From assembly GCF_014879975.1 (NCBI RefSeq), contig NZ_CP062501.1:1178001-1242000 (forward strand): DNA of 64,000 nt. The letters run 5' to 3'. This stretch comes from Vibrio bathopelagicus (GTDB lineage Bacteria; Pseudomonadota; Gammaproteobacteria; Enterobacterales; Vibrionaceae). The first letter of the stretch is position 1; every line of letters begins with the position of its first letter. Both the position numbers and the translations under genes were made by a program. Below the pieces are notes generated by a model. That model worked only from the letters and a program-made list of their open reading frames with translations, searched no databases and was not told the origin of the DNA. Of the stretch, positions 36,367-45,213 are shown in pieces.

Positions 36367-39300
36367 TTATTTACCTATCTGCGTTTTATTAACTCTTGGC
36401 AAAGGTGCAACATTACCGCTTATATCACGTAAATCATGGCTTGTTCCGTTTAACCTATGAATACACGCCCCATGCGTAATCAATTTTTCTGATTCTTTAA
36501 GTTGGTTACGACATCCTTTGTTACCAGAAAGATAGTCATCTCCCCATATTTCTGGCCTTGAAATAATTCCTCGCATCGGCCGTTTGCCGCCTATATTCAT
36601 ATTCATCAACTCGATAATATCTTTAGATATTTCTTCAACTAATTTATGCAGCGTATTCTGATCACCCTTACACGCTTTGCCTGCTTTAATTATGGCTTCA
36701 AGCTTCTTCAGGCTAGCTTTCACAGATTGTGTATATGGGTCAGGGTGGTTACTATTGTGAATCTGGACACCTAAATCACAGCCAAGTTCTGGAAGCATAG
36801 GCAGTACAGTAATATTATGCTTTTCATTAAGATCATATCCAACTTGAGGTAAGAACTCAAAAAGGAAGTGGTTTTGCTTCATTTCATTGACTGTAATAAG
36901 ATGATGCGCAGCAAGAACACCGCTTGGTGCGTCCTTTCCATATGCCTTAGTTCCTTTAATATGACGTGGTCGAGTATAGGAACCATTCTGTTTGTCATAG
37001 ATCAGCCTGTACCACGGGTGCTTATATTGACTGCCATACCCTAAGAATTTCCACGGATTATGCTGTTTGTCTTCATAAGTGGCATTTTTAAAATTTCCAC
37101 CTCTTTTTGTATACCCATAGCTAGGGTGGCCTTTTTCGTAAAGTTCTCCCTGATAGCCTTTCTCTGCGCCACAGTACTCGTCGCCCTCATCGGCGGTCTT
37201 CTTGCCTTTCTTCTTACCACGCTTTTTGTCTTTAGGGCGAATAGGCTTTCCACACAGTGAACATTTCCCACGCTCCAGTTTAGTCTCATCGTCTTTAGGC
37301 TTCTCTTTATGGTTATTTTTCGAGTGCTTCTTACCTGCAACCACATCATTCAGAACTTGTACTAAACGCTCAATGACTTTCCCTGACGATCTCGCTGTCG
37401 TTGCACCTGTCAATAAGACAGCCATTGCGGGGCCACCGACACCGCCAGCGGCAGTACCGGCAGCAGTCCCGCCAACTACTATAGCTCCATCAATACCCTT
37501 TTGAGTCGCTAGGGATAGGCTATATTTCACTGCTTCATCTGTAGGTAATGCGTCCAGATATAGCTGAGGAATAGTTAGCAGATATTCTCTAATCTCCTGA
37601 TCAGAAATGATAAGAAGTAGCCGCTCCATCGCCTCAGTCGCTTCTTGTAAGTACAGAGCTCCTCGATCAACCCGCTTTAATGCTTCTTCTAGTTCATCGA
37701 TATCACCGGTGGTAATGGCATAAATTAATACGCTAAGGTCAATATCTAGCGCATCTAGGTAATCGCCAATCTCGCCAAAGTCAGGCACGTAGTTTGTTAC
37801 ACCATCTCCCACCCCTTCGATTGATGACTTAGCCATTTCCCAAAGGTATTCTGTCGTCGACGCACTGTCTAACTCGGCTTTTCTCGCTCGAAGTTCGTTT
37901 AATTCTTCTTCAGTTTGCGCCTTTAGCTCTTCAAGTAACTCTTTCTGAGGGCTTGGTTGGGTAGCATTGTAAGCAATGGTTTCTTTTACAAGATAATCGG
38001 CATACTTTTGAACTTCCTCTTTTAGCACGTCTAACTGTGCCGGACGATCCGCTTCGGCTTTGGCTGCTTTATCTGGATCACCGAACTCAATTTTCGGCAC
38101 TTCGTGCTGAGGAACCCCATAAACACTTGCGACCCCTTTACCATTAAGTAGGCCTTCGAATACCTCACCACTACTGTAAGTGAGTTTATAAGGTACATTC
38201 GATACTGGTGTTTTTTCTTTGTCGTCGTAACACAACTCCAATGCAAAAGGTACTGGCAGTGTTCTTTCTGCGTGTACAACATCTGACACTTTCTCGGACT
38301 GAGTCGTTTGTCCATTAGAAAAGTTATTTACGACTTTTGGTTTTGCACCGCTAGAAATCAGTTTTGTGCTTTTCTCTTGTAGCCTCGCCATACCTGAAGC
38401 GGTGATATCAGGTAGTTTTGCTTTTACTTCATTGACGCATCTTGCCTGAACCTGCAACGTCTCGTAAGCTACCTGATACCCTTTCATCGAAGCGTATTTT
38501 GACAAAGTATCTAATCGTTGAGCTACTTTGCTCAGTATGGCATCAAGTTGTCCAGATATTAGCTTTCTCCAGTCACCCCAGTTTAATTCTTTTAAATATT
38601 TCTCTGAATCGCCATAACCTTGCTGTCTTAGCAGAGCCAGTATATTGTTGTGAGATTCATCTTCATGTATTGAATGTAGTAAGTTAAGCGTTATACCATT
38701 TTTATCAATTACTGGTGCTACTTGGGCTATCAATTCATTTGATACCGCAGAATTATCAACGTTTTTGCCAAAAAATAGCGCGATGTTTTGCGATATATCA
38801 TTAGCTTCTTTCTCCGTTAGCTCATACTCGAAGTGCGCTCTCACTTCCGTTTCTAGCAACGAGATAAAGTCTTTGTCTGAACCTAAACTTTCGTCAAAAA
38901 CACCCCACGTACTGCGGACGCTATCGACACTTCGAGGCTCCCAGAAAGGGAGTTTTCCTTTTGTACAGTGGGCAAAAAGCTCGTCATCACTCCATTCATA
39001 TTTATGTCTGTTTACGCCACGGGATGCTTTAGCTTCGTATTGTCTTGAATCTTCCTCATAAACGACATGACACTCGCTGGGTGGTAAAGAGGACACACTA
39101 CAGCGACCATTGGAATCAAGTACTCCACTACCGATTTCAGCATTATTCCCGTCAAAAACCTTAAACTTCGCATTCGCAAGAGGTTCACCATCAGGATAGC
39201 GACACTCAATATCTAGCGTATACGTCCCTTCTTGGTCTTCTGTTACAGAAACCGAAGGGTTTTGCGCGCCGCCAAGACACATGGTGTTGGCTTTGTTCAT

Positions 39301-39660
39301 AGTCATCTGGTCAGAAAGGCGGCATACACCGACACCTTCGAACTTAACGGTAGGAGAAGCTGATATGAATTCGGCCTCGGCTTCAATAGTGCCAGAAGCT
39401 ACGCCCTTTTTATCACCACCAGCATCGCCAGTACTGGCACTGAATTTACTTCCTTTGATAGCAATGCTGTTACCACCATCCATAGAAACGGTCGTGGTGC
39501 CTCCCGCCAAATCGGCGGACTTTGCATTATTACCATAAGGGATAGGAACAACAGGTTTGCCGACTGTTGTTAAACAAACATCAGGAAGTGTTGCGTTCGC
39601 TTCTCCTCCTGAGCCTTGATGAACTACGCTGAGTCCATTAGCACAAACTGTTACGCCCAT
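36367..39660 (-). CDS. T6SS effector: PAAR-like (DUF4150) N-terminus, AHH-family nuclease C-terminus
   Basis: A 1097-residue modular protein. Residues 1-135 form a PAAR-like DUF4150 tip (CLTTVGKPVVPIPYGN, CRLSDQMTMNKANTMCLGG). Two Ig-like/beta inserts follow (about 145-205 and 470-530), then a coiled-coil, a Gly/Ala-rich hydrophobic stretch at 722-752, and a Cys-rich linker (CSLC at 800-803, Cys at 830). The toxin domain has the AHH motif (LAAHHLI, about 916-922) with NITVLPML and HNSNHPDPY, of the HNH/Endo VII superfamily, so DNA cleavage in target cells is predicted. It sits 147 bp behind tssL, in front of its immunity gene. Confidence 0.85.
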   Translation of the reverse strand: MGVTVCANGLSVVHQGSGGEANATLPDVCLTTVGKPVVPIPYGNNAKSADLAGGTTTVSMDGGNSIAIKGSKFSASTGDAGGDKKGVASGTIEAEAEFISASPTVKFEGVGVCRLSDQMTMNKANTMCLGGAQNPSVSVTEDQEGTYTLDIECRYPDGEPLANAKFKVFDGNNAEIGSGVLDSNGRCSVSSLPPSECHVVYEEDSRQYEAKASRGVNRHKYEWSDDELFAHCTKGKLPFWEPRSVDSVRSTWGVFDESLGSDKDFISLLETEVRAHFEYELTEKEANDISQNIALFFGKNVDNSAVSNELIAQVAPVIDKNGITLNLLHSIHEDESHNNILALLRQQGYGDSEKYLKELNWGDWRKLISGQLDAILSKVAQRLDTLSKYASMKGYQVAYETLQVQARCVNEVKAKLPDITASGMARLQEKSTKLISSGAKPKVVNNFSNGQTTQSEKVSDVVHAERTLPVPFALELCYDDKEKTPVSNVPYKLTYSSGEVFEGLLNGKGVASVYGVPQHEVPKIEFGDPDKAAKAEADRPAQLDVLKEEVQKYADYLVKETIAYNATQPSPQKELLEELKAQTEEELNELRARKAELDSASTTEYLWEMAKSSIEGVGDGVTNYVPDFGEIGDYLDALDIDLSVLIYAITTGDIDELEEALKRVDRGALYLQEATEAMERLLLIISDQEIREYLLTIPQLYLDALPTDEAVKYSLSLATQKGIDGAIVVGGTAAGTAAGGVGGPAMAVLLTGATTARSSGKVIERLVQVLNDVVAGKKHSKNNHKEKPKDDETKLERGKCSLCGKPIRPKDKKRGKKKGKKTADEGDEYCGAEKGYQGELYEKGHPSYGYTKRGGNFKNATYEDKQHNPWKFLGYGSQYKHPWYRLIYDKQNGSYTRPRHIKGTKAYGKDAPSGVLAAHHLITVNEMKQNHFLFEFLPQVGYDLNEKHNITVLPMLPELGCDLGVQIHNSNHPDPYTQSVKASLKKLEAIIKAGKACKGDQNTLHKLVEEISKDIIELMNMNIGGKRPMRGIISRPEIWGDDYLSGNKGCRNQLKESEKLITHGACIHRLNGTSHDLRDISGNVAPLPRVNKTQIGK

Positions 39661-39695
39661 AGTAAATCCAATTAAATTCCAATAGATGTATGATA

Positions 39696-39722
39696 AGAGA
39701 GATTGCTTGCTGCAATCTCTCT
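39696..39722. other. Perfect 11-bp inverted repeat between tssL and the effector
   Basis: AGAGAGATTGC and its exact complement are separated by 5 nt. There is no T-run on either side, so it is not a standard terminator. It may be an mRNA processing or stabilising hairpin between the structural genes and the effector. Confidence 0.5.
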
Positions 39723-39807
39723 AAGTACGTAGTGAAAATGAAGGATGAGACTGTTACTTCGATTCTATTTTTAAAAACGGACAGAAGATCTCACAATTAA
39801 TCTGATG

Positions 39808-40599
39808 CTACTGATACACATCCAGAAGCTGCTGAAATTTTAGGTCAATAACCAAGTAAGTCGCGGCATACATAACGCCAAAGATGACAGTACTGACGCC
39901 AAGAATTAACTTAGGGGAAATAACCCGTTTGAGCGGTTTTTTTAAGTACTTCGCCTTTAAGTTAACTAACGTTACTTTTTCCTGTTCAGCTAAACGTTCG
40001 TCTCGGACTAAGCGATAGATAGTATTTCCTATCTCTGAAAGCTTTTCGTTACCACGCTCTTCTCGACCGTACTTGCCTTTGAACCCAAGTTGAAGCAATA
40101 AATAAAGGAATTCGATAACGTGTCTATATTTTCGTGGATCAGCTTTCAAGCGCTCTAAAATAGTAAAAAACTTATCGCCGCCAGATGTCTCGTTATGGAA
40201 CTCCGACAATAAGCTATTGGTACTCCAATGGCTGTTGGCTCCCCACTCTTGCCGACATACAGATTCATCTATTGCAGCACATAAGCAATAGCGTATAACC
40301 AGTATTGATGCCCGATCCAACTCCATTTCATTGAGCTTTCGTTCGCCTTTGCGAATTTCTCGTGCAACTTGTTCTCTAAAAGGGCCCGGATCGTCTAGCC
40401 AAGGGATCGAAGACATGCATGAGAGGCTAGCGATTAACCAGGTGAACTGATCAACCAATGGGTTAACACCCATGCTCTCCACGTTTAGGTCTCTTACCGC
40501 AATATTTCTAGATAAATCAGGTGCAGGCATAACCTCCATTGGTTTGCCTGGTTCTGGTTGAAATAGTACTACGGTGACATCGTTTTCGGCGTAACTCAT
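39808..40599 (-). CDS. tssL: T6SS membrane protein TssL (DotU/IcmH family)
   Basis: A 263-residue inner-membrane protein with a large cytoplasmic DotU domain (NPLVDQFTWLIASLSCM, CLCAAIDESV) and one C-terminal helix (LILGVSTVIFGVMYAATYLV). No peptidoglycan-binding extension is present. It joins TssM and TssJ in the T6SS membrane complex. The ATG at 40599 overlaps the tssK stop (ATGA); the longer TTG form is not needed. Confidence 0.92.
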   Translation of the reverse strand: MSYAENDVTVVLFQPEPGKPMEVMPAPDLSRNIAVRDLNVESMGVNPLVDQFTWLIASLSCMSSIPWLDDPGPFREQVAREIRKGERKLNEMELDRASILVIRYCLCAAIDESVCRQEWGANSHWSTNSLLSEFHNETSGGDKFFTILERLKADPRKYRHVIEFLYLLLQLGFKGKYGREERGNEKLSEIGNTIYRLVRDERLAEQEKVTLVNLKAKYLKKPLKRVISPKLILGVSTVIFGVMYAATYLVIDLKFQQLLDVYQ

Positions 40600-41921
40600 A
40601 GACGTACAGCCCAAAGCTGTAGTGATAAGTTCGCGAAGTCGCCAGCAATATGGACAGCGATTGCTGCGGTGTTATTCAATGCATTCCATTCATCACTCGC
40701 TTTATCGAGCTCAAAATAGGTATAACCAGCATGATAAGGCAACGCTCTAGGTACCACTGGCATTGGTTTCATTTCAATACCCGGCAATTGTAAGTTGATC
40801 AAATCGCGAATATTATCGATCGAACCAATCTTGGTTTGGCTTACAAACTGTGTATGTAAAATATCAAGTGGTACGTCTGCTTTAACAGCAAGAATAAACG
40901 TCGTAGATTCGACAATTTTACTGTCTGGAATTGCTGCAGTTCGAATTCCGTAGCTTTGCTCTCTCAATGTTAAAGGTATTGCACGTTGTTCTGACATCAC
41001 ACTTAGTGTCATTTTCGCGCTATCAAGCGTACGAGATAAACAATCAGTAAGTTGGCTGTGGTTATATTTGGTGAACTCCTGTGGTCTACGAGATGCAGAA
41101 CACAATGTAGATAATTCACCTTCAGCTTGTAACAGGATTCGGTAAAACGACTCTGGGTGAACACCTTCTACACTTGCAAAATGCCAGAACAACGGTTCAT
41201 AACGATTCAAGGCTTGTAACAACATAAAATCAGCAACAGATGACACGCCCTGTTGGTCAACCACGCCTAAGCGCTGAACAATCGATTCGGCTCTGTGTTT
41301 AAGCATTGACGCGAATTCAGTCGCGAACTTGCTCAAAACGGTAGAAGCGTGAATATCAATGCACGTCGGGATATAGTTCTCATCCAAAATGATGCTTCCG
41401 TCTGGCTTCACTTCCGAAATTTTTAAAATGGGAATGGATGTATATGCACTCTTATCTTCATGATCGTACATTAAGAAAAAGTTGAGCTTACCCACCACAA
41501 TACTTGCCATGTCTTCTGATTCATAACATGCATCTACCGCTTCTTGGGTTTCCATGTTATAGCGAGCACCGTCACCATTGCCGCCAAAGAGTTCGGAACG
41601 TTCTGATGGTAGTGGGCAACACAAGTACACCACTTTATCTGCTATAGATGGGTCAACATCTCTAACTTCTGGAAGCTCAGCCAGAAGCGGCAAATCAAAT
41701 GGCGTGCGGTCTTGTAATATACCTTCTGCTCGTGTGATTCCGATTTTGCCTAATGCCAATAGCTCGGTATTAATCTCAATTTTTTTCACCCCCCAATGTA
41801 AAGGAGAGCTGTTAGAGCTAAGCATATTAGATAACTTGCTTTGAGACCGGTCTAGTTGTTGGAAATGTTGAGGCTTCATGAACATACCATCTTGCCAAAC
41901 AACTGGGTTATATAAAGACAT
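40596..41921 (-). CDS. tssK: T6SS baseplate protein TssK
   Basis: A 441-residue cytoplasmic protein beginning MSLYNPVVWQDGMFMKPQHFQQ, the hallmark of TssK, which links the baseplate to TssL/TssM. AAGGA lies 8 nt before the ATG. It is coupled to tssL by an ATGA overlap and follows tssJ by 11 bp. Confidence 0.95.
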   Translation of the reverse strand: MSLYNPVVWQDGMFMKPQHFQQLDRSQSKLSNMLSSNSSPLHWGVKKIEINTELLALGKIGITRAEGILQDRTPFDLPLLAELPEVRDVDPSIADKVVYLCCPLPSERSELFGGNGDGARYNMETQEAVDACYESEDMASIVVGKLNFFLMYDHEDKSAYTSIPILKISEVKPDGSIILDENYIPTCIDIHASTVLSKFATEFASMLKHRAESIVQRLGVVDQQGVSSVADFMLLQALNRYEPLFWHFASVEGVHPESFYRILLQAEGELSTLCSASRRPQEFTKYNHSQLTDCLSRTLDSAKMTLSVMSEQRAIPLTLREQSYGIRTAAIPDSKIVESTTFILAVKADVPLDILHTQFVSQTKIGSIDNIRDLINLQLPGIEMKPMPVVPRALPYHAGYTYFELDKASDEWNALNNTAAIAVHIAGDFANLSLQLWAVRL

Positions 41922-41932
41922 TCGTCAGTTCC

Positions 41933-42433
41933 TTAAAAATACGTCTGTTCAATACCACGAGTATTGTTCGAAGATAATTCGCTACCCTCAACTTTTAATC
42001 TGAGGAAGTACTCACTTTTTTCTTCGATCACTTCAACCTTCCGCCAAGACGAGCCATCAATATCTCTGAATGCCACAGAAAATCCTAATGCTCGCGTAGT
42101 CGGGTCTAACTCTAAAATTTCATGTAGCTCGTCGCCCGGCTGCAACTGATATTCATATCGCTTGATATACTCGTCTCCCAAAGACGCTTTATCATTCTCG
42201 AATAACGCAAAGAAATCTAAACTACGGAATAAAACTGGTGACGTGAGCTCATGAACTCTCAGAATGACCGGCGAAGATTGTCCCTGTTCTCGAACATTAA
42301 GAAGTTCTGAAGCTTCTATTACCAATTCAATTGAAGATGTTTCTGGCGTAATTCCAGATGATTCTTTAAATTGCTCCCACATAGAGCAACCTGATAATAG
42401 GAACAAGGTAATGGGGATTATAAGTTTACGCAT
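41933..42433 (-). CDS. tssJ: T6SS outer-membrane lipoprotein TssJ
   Basis: A 166-residue lipoprotein with signal MRKLIIPITLFLLSGC; the lipobox LSGC gives the acylated Cys at about 16. The remainder fits the TssJ (SciN) beta-sandwich. It anchors the membrane complex to the outer membrane through TssM. ATG 42433 is used; it overlaps the end of the FHA gene by 8 nt, which makes the longer TTG start unnecessary. Confidence 0.9.
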   Translation of the reverse strand: MRKLIIPITLFLLSGCSMWEQFKESSGITPETSSIELVIEASELLNVREQGQSSPVILRVHELTSPVLFRSLDFFALFENDKASLGDEYIKRYEYQLQPGDELHEILELDPTTRALGFSVAFRDIDGSSWRKVEVIEEKSEYFLRLKVEGSELSSNNTRGIEQTYF

Positions 42434-43922
42434 GATCAGCTTTTGCAACCTTATTGTATCTGTCTTTCATCAACGCTTTAAAAGTCGACTCATTGAATTG
42501 TCTAGTACTCTGCTCATAATGTTCACTGTACTTTTGCCACAACTTTGACTTACTAAGGAAGCGCGTCTCTTGGCTTAAAGTGTTTGCAAACTGCTGAGGA
42601 TCATTTGCTTTTAGTTGCTCGAACACCAAATCGTTAACGGCTTTCGAATATAAGATATCGTGCTCACTAAGCTCATCCAGTATCTGTTCTATCAGCTCAT
42701 TTGGAGCCAATAAATTTTGACTGTTTAGCGTTAACATCAATGTAGTTAGGCTAAGATCAGTGTGGGCAAACGAACTTTCGTCAGTAAGCTCTTCAACATT
42801 CTGTAAATTTTTATACAAATTATCGATACACAATCGTAAACAAGCGCCCATTTGTTTAAAAAATAGAGCGTCATGTTTTGTATCGGGTTCGAGATCAACA
42901 CCAAGTCCTTCAAAAAATGCATGTGTTACATTCTCGCATTCGTAAGAAGATTCACTCAATGCAGCATTGCTCTGAGGCCTGCTCTCGTTCTCAACAGGCT
43001 GCTCTTGTGGTTCGATATGAGAGACAAATTCTTGTGTCACCTCTTCCCATTTATGGCTTTGTATATTTGAGGGATTTTGAAGGATAGTGACAGGCGGTAC
43101 TTCTGTTGGTTTACGCTTGGAACCATCGACACTCCCGGTAAACGTATCTGACTTAAGGTCTGAACCGTCAATGCTTTCGGGTTTTAAACGGTTCGGCATT
43201 TTAGCTCGATCTTCGACGATCTCTTGAGCACTCAAGGCGCCTTGTTGCTCTTCTTCCATCCCCATCCAATCTTCAGGAATCAGGCTAGGGACGTCAAACT
43301 CAGAATGGATACTTAAACTGTCATCAACAACTTGCCTTTGAGGTTCTATTGATGCCTTCATAAGACTTTTTTCGTTACTCTCATCTCTAACAAGGTAATC
43401 GTCATCTCTTTGCATTGAGAATTTTAAGTGCTCGACGGGATCATGAGTATCTACTCCATCAGGTTTCGTTTCCATAAAGAGATCTTCGAGCGTGCCAACT
43501 TCTGTTTCTTCTTCAACAACGGATTCTTCCAAATTCATCAAAGGGTCGGTCGAATCTCTTTCTGGTGCTATTTCAGAAGCTATGTCATATGAAGTCGTCA
43601 CCAACTCAAGAGAAATACCTACTTCGTATTGACCCAGGGAGACTCTATCACCGTCACACAAAGAGACAGGTTGATTCTTCAAGATCTTATTCCCATTGAC
43701 CAACGTTCCATTGGTACTGACATCGCTGATGTAATAGGTATCTCCATATACGCTTAGCAAGCAATGTGTACCTGATATAAAGCGATTATGATCAGTCAAT
43801 GAAACAGTACACCCGGCTTCACGACCAATAGAACCTCCCTCTTCAGGCATTTCTATACTCTTAGCTCCAACGTATTCTTCCGGGCACTTTGAGATCACCA
43901 GAACCAATTGATTAATTCGCAT
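42426..43922 (-). CDS. tagH: T6SS FHA-domain protein (TagH/Fha)
   Basis: A 498-residue protein with an N-terminal forkhead-associated domain at about 10-105 (GSIGREAGC, SGTHCLLSVYGDTYYISD, NGTLVNGNKI) that should bind phosphothreonine. A long acidic low-complexity linker leads to the conserved T6SS-FHA C-terminal domain at about 315-495. It probably reads the phosphorylation state set by the kinase at 57319-59331 and affects T6SS assembly. Its ATG begins 9 bp after the beta-barrel gene. Confidence 0.88.
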   Translation of the reverse strand: MRINQLVLVISKCPEEYVGAKSIEMPEEGGSIGREAGCTVSLTDHNRFISGTHCLLSVYGDTYYISDVSTNGTLVNGNKILKNQPVSLCDGDRVSLGQYEVGISLELVTTSYDIASEIAPERDSTDPLMNLEESVVEEETEVGTLEDLFMETKPDGVDTHDPVEHLKFSMQRDDDYLVRDESNEKSLMKASIEPQRQVVDDSLSIHSEFDVPSLIPEDWMGMEEEQQGALSAQEIVEDRAKMPNRLKPESIDGSDLKSDTFTGSVDGSKRKPTEVPPVTILQNPSNIQSHKWEEVTQEFVSHIEPQEQPVENESRPQSNAALSESSYECENVTHAFFEGLGVDLEPDTKHDALFFKQMGACLRLCIDNLYKNLQNVEELTDESSFAHTDLSLTTLMLTLNSQNLLAPNELIEQILDELSEHDILYSKAVNDLVFEQLKANDPQQFANTLSQETRFLSKSKLWQKYSEHYEQSTRQFNESTFKALMKDRYNKVAKADHA

Positions 43923-43931
43923 GAATAGCCT

Positions 43932-44537
43932 TTAGAACAGGAGAGAAACACTAAACTCAACGCCACCTAACCCTTCATTATAAAAAGGTAAGATGTATGA
44001 GGCTTGGGGAATAATTTGTAAGTGGGCGTCTGGATTGCTTCCTAATTTGATCACACTCCCTAGCGTAACAACAGCACCAGCTTCAAATTGGTCGATATCT
44101 TCAAGTTGTTCGCCATACCTAAAACCTTGGTCATCAACTTTCCAACGATTAGAGTATTGCGAGTAACCTAAAGACAAACCTGCACCTATGTAAGGTGTAA
44201 ATATTGACCAACTACCTAATGCGTACTGAGGGACAATACGGAATTCGTAATTAGTTACCTCGTTATACACACCGTTCTTGGGAGCTTCGATATCATCTTC
44301 TGCTAAATAATTAAAACCTAACCACCAACGCCATCGATTGTTACTTTCATCAATTGGACGTGTATGGACGAACCCATAACGCAGAGCATCAACTTGTCCA
44401 CTCGGTCCTTCTTCATATTCTATAGTGTCTATGCTCAGCATATTTACTGAACCACCATATCTTTCACCCTTCGCGATCGCGATAGACGAAAAAAGGCACA
44501 TGGTTGATATTAGACCGATTTGACTTAGGTTTCGCAT
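43932..44537 (-). CDS. Outer-membrane beta-barrel protein heading the T6SS operon
   Basis: A 201-residue protein with a Sec signal (MRNLSQIGLI... ending IAIA) and alternating strands with aromatic girdles, ending GGVEFSVSLLF, as in OmpA/OmpW-like 8-strand barrels. The ATG at 44537 follows GAGGG by 5-6 nt; a longer frame to 44621 has no ribosome site and delays the signal. It is the first gene of the fha-tssJKL operon. Such a barrel is not a T6SS core part; its role here is unknown. Confidence 0.75.
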   Translation of the reverse strand: MRNLSQIGLISTMCLFSSIAIAKGERYGGSVNMLSIDTIEYEEGPSGQVDALRYGFVHTRPIDESNNRWRWWLGFNYLAEDDIEAPKNGVYNEVTNYEFRIVPQYALGSWSIFTPYIGAGLSLGYSQYSNRWKVDDQGFRYGEQLEDIDQFEAGAVVTLGSVIKLGSNPDAHLQIIPQASYILPFYNEGLGGVEFSVSLLF

Positions 44538-45213
44538 GCTTCCCTCTGAGTTCATCCATATATTAAGTAGATGCGCAAGATAGCAAGTATTATGTCTTTT
44601 ACAACAAGGAGACGGTGGCACCCGCTAATTACGGCATTATAACTAGTAAAAAAAACGATATATCTACAAGAAAATGCATTACGCACATTCACCGGTTAAA
44701 TACAATTATAAAATCAAAACTATCAATAATTAGATCACAGCAGATGTTAAATAACACAGAAAAATTAGCATTCAATAAATTGAAATTTTAAGAATGCCTA
44801 TGTATTTACCCTTCACCCATGCCATAAAGATTACCTAAAAATAATCTGCCAATTAAATATCACTTAATACCATTCAGGAATGATTGACCGTATCGATTAT
44901 TGACCAACAAATAACCATGCACATCAATAGTAATATGCATAACATTTTGTAAGAGTAACGTTGTAAATGTGACATCAATCACTGAAGTTTTATAAAAACC
45001 AACATAAAAAACACTTGATTTTGATTTTTTGTGAATAACGTCACATACTATTTAATTTAAGAGCTTTTCAAATCTTTTAACATTCAAATTATTCATTTTG
45101 ACTATAGAATCCCTAAAAATATAAAAATATAAAAATATAAATAAGGTAAGACTGGCTTTATTAGTTAATCCTACTTTTCGATTTCATTATATATACAGTT
45201 GGATATCAAAATT
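44538..45213. other. AT-rich divergent promoter region between T6SS operons
   Basis: About 680 bp with no supportable gene. It must carry promoters for both the leftward fha-tssJKL operon and the rightward tagA-tssM operon. Contents include three tandem copies of AAAAATAT at 45115-45138. I looked for a sigma-54 (GG-N10-GC) promoter as in other Vibrio T6SS loci and did not find a convincing one. The low GC resembles H-NS-silenced DNA. Confidence 0.55.
45115..45138. repeat. Three tandem AAAAATAT units upstream of tagA-tssM
   Basis: Three exact 8-bp units at 45115-45122, 45123-45130 and 45131-45138, about 75 bp upstream of the ATG at 45214. Copy-number change would alter promoter spacing. Confidence 0.7.

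Noticed and set aside
37041..37349. 102-codon minus-strand frame inside the effector gene
   Set aside because: It is an out-of-frame shadow of the Lys/Arg-rich linker of the effector.
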